A DNA stretch of 14,079 nucleotides from CAMREV01 sp051650525 (GTDB lineage Bacteria > Bacillota_I > Bacilli_A > Mycoplasmatales > Mycoplasmoidaceae). The notes under the pieces are model-generated. The model saw nothing but the letters and a program-made list of their open reading frames with translations, did not search any database and was not told the DNA's origin. The stretch spans positions 1 to 14,079 of the forward strand of contig JBOFJE010000007.1 of NCBI GenBank assembly GCA_051650525.1. The letters run 5' to 3'. Positions 1 through 9,400 of the stretch are shown here, piece by piece; positions within the stretch are counted from its first letter, which is position 1, and each line of letters begins with the position of its first letter. A program made the position numbers and the translations under genes.

Positions 1-1
1 A

Positions 2-3000
2 ATTTTGGGAGCGTACTTAATTGATGTTGTCCTAAACACCCAACTGAAAATGATGACTTAACTACTAATTTTGGGAGCGTACTTAATTGATGTTGTCCTA
101 AACAACAAGGTTGATTGGCAAGAATAGTGAATAATTTTGGGAGCGTACTTAATTGATGTTGTCCTAAACAGTAAGAATTCAGTTTAAAATTCAAGGAGAA
201 TTTTGGGAGCGTACTTAATTGATGTTGTCCTAAACAATTGTCAACAGCATTTGGTGCAAGAATGGATTTTGGGAGCGTACTTAATTGATGTTGTCCTAAA
301 CTCTTGTGCCAATAAAATTTCTACTATTCATATTTTGGGAGCGTACTTAATTGATGTTGTCCTAAACTTAATAATTCTGCTCGATATGAATAAGTTGATT
401 TTGGGAGCGTACTTAATTGATGTTGTCCTAAACCTAAAATTGTTGGAAAAGAATTATGAATGAATTTTGGGAGCGTACTTAATTGATGTTGTCCTAAACA
501 GGAATTTTAAATATGAAAAATATTGATAGATTTTGGGAGCGTACTTAATTGATGTTGTCCTAAACTAGGTAATTTTAAATTATTGGCAAAACTAAATTTT
601 GGGAGCGTACTTAATTGATGTTGTCCTAAACTATGAATTAATCCATTTCCTCTAGTTGTGTATTTTGGGAGCGTACTTAATTGATGTTGTCCTAAACTTT
701 GAATTGGAGGAAAAAATTGAAGGTATGATTTTGGGAGCGTACTTAATTGATGTTGTCCTAAACTACATTTCAGAACATTCCATAATTGAGGTTATTTTGG
801 GAGCGTACTTAATTGATGTTGTCCTAAACTTTGGATTAATCATTAACCTTATATAATAAATTTTGGGAGCGTACTTAATTGATGTTGTCCTAAACCAATT
901 GTTTTTTGTCAAAATTAATATTTGAATTTTGGGAGCGTACTTAATTGATGTTGTCCTAAACGATCATGAAAGAAAATGATTTTCTGATACAATTTTGGGA
1001 GCGTACTTAATTGATGTTGTCCTAAACTTAAAAATAATTTCAAAATCCTTGACAAGTATTTTGGGAGCGTACTTAATTGATGTTGTCCTAAACCATGTTT
1101 AGATATCAGATACTTAGATAAATATTTTGGGAGCGTACTTAATTGATGTTGTCCTAAACCCCAACAATTTCAGCCAATATTTTCAACAAATTTTGGGAGC
1201 GTACTTAATTGATGTTGTCCTAAACAATAATATCACATTTATTAATAAACACAATATTTTGGGAGCGTACTTAATTGATGTTGTCCTAAACATATTATCA
1301 TTATTATATAAGGTTATACTTATTTTGGGAGCGTACTTAATTGATGTTGTCCTAAACCATAATTTTAAAAATTTCATGATTGATTTAATTTTGGGAGCGT
1401 ACTTAATTGATGTTGTCCTAAACTTGATTTACCTTTATAAGTTGCCCCATAAAATTTTGGGAGCGTACTTAATTGATGTTGTCCTAAACCCATCCAATTT
1501 TCCAGTGTGTTTAAATGTTATTTTGGGAGCGTACTTAATTGATGTTGTCCTAAACTATACTCTATACTTATACTCTTAAAAGAAAATTTTGGGAGCGTAC
1601 TTAATTGATGTTGTCCTAAACTTTTCTGCTTATAGCATTTTGTCAAGGAGAAATTTTGGGAGCGTACTTAATTGATGTTGTCCTAAACTATAAAAGTAAA
1701 GTAAGATAATAATAGAAGATTTTGGGAGCGTACTTAATTGATGTTGTCCTAAACTTTATCAATAATGAAATAATCTGCAAAGAAATTTTGGGAGCGTACT
1801 TAATTGATGTTGTCCTAAACGTAAAAAATGTGCACAACATCTGCTATATTATTTTGGGAGCGTACTTAATTGATGTTGTCCTAAACCTATCTTATATTCT
1901 TATTATACTATTCTTAATTTTGGGAGCGTACTTAATTGATGTTGTCCTAAACTATCAAAAACTTCAATTAAATCATTCCTATATTTTGGGAGCGTACTTA
2001 ATTGATGTTGTCCTAAACTTATAAACTTTTGTGGAGGAGATTAATAGTATTTTGGGAGCGTACTTAATTGATGTTGTCCTAAACACCTATCTTATCTTAT
2101 ATTCTTATTATACTATATTTTGGGAGCGTACTTAATTGATGTTGTCCTAAACTCCAACTTTTTTTAGGTTTAAGTCTAACCTATTTTGGGAGCGTACTTA
2201 ATTGATGTTGTCCTAAACTCTTACTATTACTATTTATCTCTTATTAAAATTTTGGGAGCGTACTTAATTGATGTTGTCCTAAACGAAAAAGAGAAAAAGA
2301 AAGAGAAAGAAAGAATTTTGGGAGCGTACTTAATTGATGTTGTCCTAAACATGATTTTGAGATTGAAAAGAATATTATCAATTTTGGGAGCGTACTTAAT
2401 TGATGTTGTCCTAAACCTAAAGTAAATTATTCTAAAGCACATTTAAATTTTGGGAGCGTACTTAATTGATGTTGTCCTAAACTATTGAGGAAATTGCAGA
2501 GGATTATATTGAATTTTGGGAGCGTACTTAATTGATGTTGTCCTAAACAGCTAAATGATGATCTAAATAAATATATAGATTTTGGGAGCGTACTTAATTG
2601 ATGTTGTCCTAAACTAGATCAGCATAAACTAGTTCATTATTTAAATTTTGGGAGCGTACTTAATTGATGTTGTCCTAAACTATATCTCAACTCTAATTAT
2701 ACTCTTTTAAATTTTGGGAGCGTACTTAATTGATGTTGTCCTAAACATTCCAAAATAGACCTAAAAACACTGTTAAATTTTGGGAGCGTACTTAATTGAT
2801 GTTGTCCTAAACCCTTTTTTACTCTATTTATCTCCTTTTATATTTTGGGAGCGTACTTAATTGATGTTGTCCTAAACTATATTCTAATTTTATCTTACTA
2901 TACTCATATTTTGGGAGCGTACTTAATTGATGTTGTCCTAAACTTCCTTTCATTTCATAAAATCTATCTCTAAATTTTGGGAGCGTACTTAATTGATGTT

Positions 3001-5251
3001 GTCCTAAACGTGGATGATGCAAATATTGTGGAGATAATAATTTTGGGAGCGTACTTAATTGATGTTGTCCTAAACGTAATATTAATTTTATCAACTATTT
3101 AACAATTTTGGGAGCGTACTTAATTGATGTTGTCCTAAACGTTTTTTCATTACATAATATAGACCCCCATATTTTGGGAGCGTACTTAATTGATGTTGTC
3201 CTAAAAAAAGAGAAAGAAAAGAGAATAAGAAAGAAAATTTTGGGAGCGTACTTAATTGATGTTGTCCTAAACGTATGACCTTTCTTATAGCAATATAAGA
3301 GTATTTTGGGAGCGTACTTAATTGATGTTGTCCTAAACTATATTTATTTAAATCATCATTTAGCTTGTATTTTGGGAGCGTACTTAATTGATGTTGTCCT
3401 AAACTTATGAGATATAATAATATTCAAGGCACGCATTTTGGGAGCGTACTTAATTGATGTTGTCCTAAACTTTCCTTCTTCTAATTGTTTATCTCATTTA
3501 ATTTTGGGAGCGTACTTAATTGATGTTGTCCTAAACGATGTCCTGACTGTGATCTTAGTGGTTTATATTTTGGGAGCGTACTTAATTGATGTTGTCCTAA
3601 ACAAGATCTTTAATTATTCAATGTAATACTTCATTTTGGGAGCGTACTTAATTGATGTTGTCCTAAACAAACGTCCAAAAGCAACAATATTCATTGGCAT
3701 TTTGGGAGCGTACTTAATTGATGTTGTCCTAAACAAAACTATTGTTATGATTTTATTTATTACAATTTTGGGAGCGTACTTAATTGATGTTGTCCTAAAC
3801 AAATGTATGAATAATGAGCGCTGTCTGTTAATTTTGGGAGCGTACTTAATTGATGTTGTCCTAAACTAGATTACTCTACTATTTCCTCCTTGCCGAATTT
3901 TGGGAGCGTACTTAATTGATGTTGTCCTAAACTTTAATAAGAGATAAAATTAAAAGAGTTAGATTTTGGGAGCGTACTTAATTGATGTTGTCCTAAACTT
4001 TACTCTATTATTCTCCTTGATCTAAATAATTTTGGGAGCGTACTTAATTGATGTTGTCCTAAACTATCTTGAACAAATCACTCAACTCTTTGTTATTTTG
4101 GGAGCGTACTTAATTGATGTTGTCCTAAACGTCATCATTTAGCTTGTCAAAATGTTTGGATTTTGGGAGCGTACTTAATTGATGTTGTCCTAAACATTAA
4201 TGAAACAAAGAATTTCAGTTGTCCGATTTTGGGAGCGTACTTAATTGATGTTGTCCTAAACGAGGATAAGGTTTACCCCTTTAAACAACAAATTTTGGGA
4301 GCGTACTTAATTGATGTTGTCCTAAACTCACGCAATGACAAAACCTTTACCATACGGATTTTGGGAGCGTACTTAATTGATGTTGTCCTAAACTATTTAG
4401 AAAAAATGGAAGATATTGATCTAATTTTGGGAGCGTACTTAATTGATGTTGTCCTAAACGTAGATTTTGAGGAATTGAACAATGATAAGATTTTGGGAGC
4501 GTACTTAATTGATGTTGTCCTAAACTATATGTAGAAACAGTCTTTGATATGAAGAATTTTGGGAGCGTACTTAATTGATGTTGTCCTAAACTAAAAAAAA
4601 GAGCTAGAGGAAAACAAATAAATTTTGGGAGCGTACTTAATTGATGTTGTCCTAAACGTTTAATGAATATTTAGAACCTATTTTTAAATTTTGGGAGCGT
4701 ACTTAATTGATGTTGTCCTAAACAATAGATATTAATAAATGTTGCATTTCTAAATTTTGGGAGCGTACTTAATTGATGTTGTCCTAAACTTTAAAGCTCA
4801 ACCTTAACTAATTCAATAAATTTTGGGAGCGTACTTAATTGATGTTGTCCTAAACTACAAATGAAAATAAATAAAAACCAAGTAAATTTTGGGAGCGTAC
4901 TTAATTGATGTTGTCCTAAACAATTAACATGATTTAAATCATTGTGGATTAATTTTGGGAGCGTACTTAATTGATGTTGTCCTAAACTATATAAAAAATT
5001 GCTTGAAAATCATTTAAATTTTGGGAGCGTACTTAATTGATGTTGTCCTAAACGGTCTATTGATTTAAACAAATCATAATCATATTTTGGGAGCGTACTT
5101 AATTGATGTTGTCCTAAACAATCAACATTTTCCTTATCAAAATGCTTACATTTTGGGAGCGTACTTAATTGATGTTGTCCTAAACATAATTTTCATAACA
5201 TTAACAGATTTTCCAATTTTGGGAGCGTACTTAATTGATGTTGTTTTTAGA
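2..5251 (-). CRISPR. Giant type II-like CRISPR array, 80 repeats and 79 spacers, left end outside the window
   Basis: Repeats of 36 nt start at position 2 and recur every 66 nt up to 5216. Base 1 is the last base of a further spacer, so the array continues to the left. All repeats look identical except number 49 (3171-3206, last base C to A) and the terminal one. Of the spacers, 74 are 30 nt; the exceptions are spacer 25 (31 nt), 32 (32 nt), and 43, 47 and 63 (29 nt each). Read on the minus strand the repeat begins GTTTAGGA and ends TCCCAAAAT. The two ends are partly complementary, as in known type II-C repeats, and 30-nt spacers also fit type II. I therefore place the crRNA on the minus strand, by inference. 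No cas gene is in the window; cas9 and tracrRNA are expected to the left or elsewhere. Confidence 0.97.
5216..5251 (-). repeat. Degenerate terminal CRISPR repeat
   Basis: The first 29 bases (plus strand) match the array repeat exactly. The last seven differ: TTTTAGA instead of CCTAAAC. No further repeat follows. Loss of one end of the outermost repeat is typical of the old, leader-distal end of an array. In the minus-strand crRNA orientation the damaged part is the 5' end of the first repeat, so this repeat would be the first one transcribed from any promoter to its right. Confidence 0.9.
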
Positions 5252-5303
5252 TAATTATTAAAAGAAATTGTTTCTATTTATCTTTTATAGACATTTATCA
5301 ATA

Positions 5304-5330
5304 ATTGTATTTTTTACATTTATATCTCAA
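5304..5330 (-). promoter_or_regulatory. Possible minus-strand promoter facing the array
   Basis: On the minus strand, TTGAGA (5325-5330) is followed after 15 nt by TACAAT (5304-5309), about 50 nt before the terminal repeat. The spacing is short for a sigma-A promoter and AT-rich DNA gives such matches by chance. It could start a pre-crRNA transcript. Alternatively the crRNAs start inside the repeats, whose minus-strand end CAAAAT resembles a -10 box. Confidence 0.25.
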
Positions 5331-5343
5331 TTTGTAATTAAAT

Positions 5344-5352
5344 TGTTATAAT
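5344..5352 (+). promoter_or_regulatory. Extended -10 promoter of the nucleosidase gene
   Basis: TGTTATAAT is a perfect extended -10 element (TG-n-TATAAT), placed 59 nt before the ATG at 5412. No convincing -35 hexamer lies 16-18 nt upstream, which is acceptable for an extended -10 promoter. The 160 nt between array and gene hold nothing else that I can recognise apart from the possible minus-strand promoter. Confidence 0.55.
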
Positions 5353-5411
5353 AAAATGGATTATTATTTAAAAAATATTATGATCAAATGATCTTATATT
5401 TAGGTGAAAAA

Positions 5412-5981
5412 ATGAGAAAATTATTTATTTTTGCATATCAAGATGAAATGCCTTATTCAAAATATAACTTTTTATTAACTGGAATTGGTAGAGTAAAAGC
5501 TGCATATTCATTAACTAAATTTTTAACTTGTCATAAGCCTGATTTAATTATTAATGTTGGAGTTGCTGGAAGTTCAAAAAAATATAATGTCGGAAGTGTT
5601 ATAATTGCAAACAAATCTTTTTCAATTGAATCTGAAGATTCAGTTTATCAGCCAAAGCCACATGAATGTAAGCTATCATTATTTTATACTAAAAAAATTA
5701 TTAATCTTTTTAAAAGTAAAAAAATTTTATTCAAATCAGATTCTGTTGGTAGTTCAGAAAAGTTTATTCATTTTAAAAATTATAAAAAAATTAAAAATCT
5801 TCCTGATGTTATTGATATGGAATTATCAGCATTTGTTGAAGTTGCAAATAATTTTAATATTCCAATTGTTTCTATTAAAGTTGTTTCAGATAATTATGAT
5901 AAAAAACATAAATTTAATTTAAACTCTGAAATTATTAAAAAGATTCTTGGAATATTAGAAAATGATTTGGTCATAAAATAA
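5412..5981 (+). CDS. mtnN: 5'-methylthioadenosine/S-adenosylhomocysteine nucleosidase
   Basis: This 189-residue cytoplasmic enzyme of the PNP/UDP phosphorylase fold should hydrolyse S-adenosylhomocysteine and methylthioadenosine to adenine plus the thio-ribose product. Visible family features are Glu12 in the N-terminal YQDEMP segment, the GIGRVKAA motif (24-31), the INVGVAGS glycine loop (47-54), DMELSAF (135-141) supplying the ribose-binding Met-Glu, and VSD with the catalytic-type Asp160. It is shorter than the E. coli enzyme (about 230 aa), with the loss mainly in the middle and at the C-terminus. I chose the ATG at 5412 because AGGTG lies 5 nt upstream and the protein then begins right at the first beta strand; an ATG at 5388 would add eight residues without a good binding site. 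It stands alone between the CRISPR array and a terminator. The family assignment is firm; substrate preference is not visible. Confidence 0.88.
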   Translation: MRKLFIFAYQDEMPYSKYNFLLTGIGRVKAAYSLTKFLTCHKPDLIINVGVAGSSKKYNVGSVIIANKSFSIESEDSVYQPKPHECKLSLFYTKKIINLFKSKKILFKSDSVGSSEKFIHFKNYKKIKNLPDVIDMELSAFVEVANNFNIPIVSIKVVSDNYDKKHKFNLNSEIIKKILGILENDLVIK

Positions 5982-5996
5982 TATATGATCTATTTT

Positions 5997-6028
5997 AATC
6001 AATAAATAATGATATTTATTGATTTTTT
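5997..6028 (+). terminator. Rho-independent terminator after mtnN
   Basis: An 11-bp perfect stem, AATCAATAAAT (5997-6007) with ATTTATTGATT (6014-6024), closes a 6-nt loop and runs into a T tract (6023-6028). It starts 15 nt after the nucleosidase stop codon. The stem is AT-rich, as is usual in mollicutes. Confidence 0.75.
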
Positions 6029-6101
6029 GTATTTTTAAAATAATAAAAATTTAATATTATTAATATTGATTTTTAGTGCTGGTTAAAAAATGATTTTAAA
6101 G

Positions 6102-6107
6102 TATAAT
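6102..6107 (+). promoter_or_regulatory. Candidate -10 box of the coiled-coil gene
   Basis: A perfect TATAAT lies 20 nt before the TTG start, after the mtnN terminator. No clear -35 box or TG extension is present. Transcription from here would begin almost at the AGGAG ribosome binding site. Confidence 0.4.
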
Positions 6108-6127
6108 AAATAGATAGGAGAAAAAAA

Positions 6128-6442
6128 TTGGTATTTGCTATTATAATCTGCTCAATTGTTTGAATAGGAATGATGATCTGAATTTCTGTAGGAATTAAAT
6201 ATGGAAAAAAACGTAATAAAATACGAGAAAAACAATTAGTGAAAGAATGTGAAAATTTAAAATTAGAATTAGAAAAATTGAAATCTGAAGCTATTGATTT
6301 AAATCCTGAATTAGAGAAAATAAAACAAGAAAATATCAATTTAAAATCTGAAAACATTAACCTAAAAGCAGAAGTTATTGATCTAAGAGTAAAGTCTGTT
6401 AATCTAAAATATGAAGTTGATACTAAAGACACTGATAATTAG
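6128..6442 (+). CDS. Small membrane-anchored coiled-coil protein, unknown function
   Basis: The 104-residue protein has one N-terminal transmembrane helix (about residues 3-24, containing two UGA-encoded tryptophans), then a basic stretch GKKRNK (26-31), then a charged coiled coil to about residue 98. The basic stretch predicts that the C-terminal part is cytoplasmic. The coiled coil ends in regular seven-residue units (NINLKSE, NINLKAE, VIDLRVK, SVNLKYE, about residues 69-96). The start is a TTG, chosen because AGGAG (6116-6120) sits 7 nt upstream and the frame then includes the full membrane helix; the later ATGs at 6170 and 6173 would cut into it. The gene lies 57 nt before the large helicase on the same strand, so the two may work together, but this rests on position only. 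I do not recognise a family. It could be a membrane tether or a simple structural protein. Confidence 0.75.
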
Positions 6443-6449
6443 ATATATT

Positions 6450-6478
6450 TTGTTAAACTACTTATAATTTCTTATATA
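6450..6478 (+). promoter_or_regulatory. Candidate promoter of the helicase gene
   Basis: TTGTTA (6450-6455) and TATATA (6473-6478) are separated by exactly 17 nt, and the second box ends 21 nt before the helicase ATG. The helicase may thus have its own promoter in addition to read-through from the coiled-coil gene. Confidence 0.4.
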
Positions 6479-6499
6479 AGAAAAGATATTGGAGTAATT

Positions 6500-9400
6500 A
6501 TGGATAAAAATAGTAAATTACTCTATAAAAATATTGATCTATGAAAACAAAATCTTTTAGATTTTAGTAAAAAAAATCGCTTAATTAATTATTTAGATAC
6601 AAAAAGAATGGGTTTTGAAATTATTACAATGGATATTTTTGAAATCTGAGAAATAATTGTACTTAAAAATGATTCAATTCAATTATTAACTGGGATTAAA
6701 AATGAGATAATTTCCAATTTTGAAAAAGAGGAGATTAAAAAAACATTAAATAATTTAAAAAATGAATCAAGATCATTTTTAAAAGAAAAAGGCATTAGTA
6801 TATTATACATAGCTGTGGGTTTTCTTTTATGGAATGATACTAAAAGAAATGATGAAAAAGATTCTATTTTATCTCCATTAATTTTAATTCCAGTTGAATT
6901 ATTATTTAATTCTAATGATGATATTACAGTGAAGAGATCAGGAGAAAAGATTTTAGTAAATCCAGTTATTTTTCAAAAAATCAAAGATGAATTTAATATT
7001 ATTCTTCCTCTAATTGAAGATAATCAATCATTAAAAGAATATTTTTATTTAGTTGAAAAATCATTACCGTATCAAATAAGAATGGTTCATAAAACTGTTT
7101 TGAGTCTTTTTCCTTTTACAAATATTGCCATCTTCAAAGATCTAGAAATAAATGAAAATAGATTTTTAAATCATAAATTGACAAATCAAATATTAGGAAT
7201 TTCAAATAAAAATTTAAATAAAATAAATATTGAGCAAGTAAATCTTGATAAAAATTTTTCTCCCTTAAATTCTTTAAATGTTTTAGAATCTGACTCAAGT
7301 CAATTATTAGCAATTGATTTAGCAAATCAAGGAATGAGTTTTATCTTACAAGGGCCTCCAGGAACTGGTAAAAGTCAAACAATTACCAACATTATAGCAA
7401 ATTCAATTTCTATGGGGAAAAAAGTTTTATTTGTGTCAGAAAAAATTGCTGCCTTAAATGTAGTTTATAATAGACTCAAAAATGCTAAATTAGATTCTTT
7501 TTGTTTGCCATTGCATAGTCTTGATAACAATTCTGCAGTAATTAAAAATATTATAGAAAAATATTATAATGGACTTAAAATTAATAGAAGACAAAAAGAA
7601 ATAACTAACCAAGATTTAGATTTATTAAATGATTTAGATATTATTACTAATAGATTAAATAGTTATGTTCAGATATTAAATAATGAAATAGAACTGACAA
7701 ATGAATTAAATCTTTTTAAAATAATAAATGAATTATCAGTATTGAATAATATTGATTATCAGATATTTAATTCCGATATAGATGATATCAAAAGGTTAAC
7801 TTATAATGAATATCAATTGGTTTTAAAGAAAATTGAAGAATATACTAAATTAATTGGTTCAAAAGTCGATGATATTAATAAAAATTCTTGGATTAATATT
7901 ATTTATGATGATTTACCATTTTTAAAAAAGCAATCTTTGTGGAAATTTATTAATAAATTTAATACAAATTTAAACCAGTTCTTGTTAAATATTAAGAATA
8001 TTGAAAATGAATTCCAAATTGATTGCAATTTCTCTATTTTTCAAATTGAAAATTTTTTACTAATATTAAAAATTGCTCAAGATTATCCCAATATACCACC
8101 AGAATGAATTTTAAAAAAAAAAACAAAGTTATTATTAAAATTTGTTCAAGAAATTATTGTAGGTAAGCAATTATTTATTGAACATGTCAATTTAGTCATT
8201 AATTATTCTCAAAAAAATCATGATTTAATATTTGATAATGATTTACAAAAGTATTATGAGATTAATTATATTAACCAATTGATTAAAAATGTTTCAAATA
8301 TTATTTCAAATAATAATATTTATAAAAAATATTTATCAATTATAAACTGAAGTTTTTTTTATGATTTGTTTGCAAGTTATTTTGAAAATCTAAATCAAAT
8401 AAAAATTATTAAGCAATTGATTTTAGCAAAATATGATCAATCTATATTAATTTTAAATATAACTGATTTACATGAAAGATTTTTAAAAAAATATTATTTT
8501 AAAATTAATTTTATATTTCCTAAATACCATGAAGATTTAAAAATTATTAAGAAATATTTAATTAATAAAAAAGAAAAAATCAACTTTAATATTTGTCTTG
8601 AATTATTAAATAATTTAAAGAAATTAAATGAATTAATTAATCTAACAATTTTACAAAAAACTAAAATTAGTTCTTATTTACCAAATTTTAATAAGCTAGA
8701 TGAAAAAGATATTTTTGATTTAAACAAAGAACTATTTGATTTTAATAAGATAGGTAAAATTTATGAATCATTGAATTCAATCAAATCATTTTTAGAAAAA
8801 TATTATCATAAAGATAAAGACTTCAAAAATCATTTCTCTTTTTTATATCAAGGATTTGAAACAGATTGAAAGGATATTTTACAGAAATTAGAATGAGCAG
8901 ATCATTTTAGTTCTTTCATTTATCAATATAATTTAAAAAATAATTTTGCTGAAAAATTATGTAATTTTAAAATCAATAAAAATCTAATTAAATATGCTTA
9001 TGAAACAATTTCAAAAGATTTTATTATAATTAATCAACAGTTAACTGATTTTGAAAAATTATTTAATAATTTGGAAAACATAAAACAATCAAATATTGAA
9101 AAAATCCAAATAAAAGTTTTAAATTGCATTAATAATTTTTCACAATTAGATATTATTTTTAAAAAGAAAGAGTTAGATAATTTTTTTAAAACAAAAAATA
9201 TTATTAACTTTATTAATAATTTTCTTAATAATTATCAAGAGACAAATTTATTAATAAGCATTTTCAAAAAAATCTATTTAGAAAATTTATATGAATATGA
9301 AATTAAAAAATATTCTGAATATATTATTTTCAATGATCAATTACATCAAGAATCTATTTCTAAATTGATTGATAACAAACCTTTACAATTAGAAATAGCT

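Noticed and set aside
203..4534. Open frames on both strands encoding a repeated GAYLIDVVLN or RTTSIKYAPK peptide every 22 residues
   Set aside because: They are the CRISPR repeat translated. Repeat plus spacer is 66 nt, a multiple of three, so frames stay open by arithmetic; they lack ribosome binding sites and each spacer gives unrelated residues.
5216..5290. Terminal partial repeat as a tracrRNA anti-repeat
   Set aside because: Its 29-nt perfect identity, correct 66-nt spacing and lack of a following hairpin plus terminator fit a decayed array repeat better. I saw no other anti-repeat in the window by eye; an alignment of the repeat against the genome would decide.
5605..5922. Plus-strand frame inside mtnN
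   Set aside because: It is out of frame with the clear nucleosidase motifs and has a low-complexity Ile/Leu/Lys composition.
6073..6432. Minus-strand frame opposite the coiled-coil gene
   Set aside because: It is the shadow of a regular coiled-coil coding sequence. The plus strand has the AGGAG site, the terminator upstream and the membrane-helix/heptad pattern.
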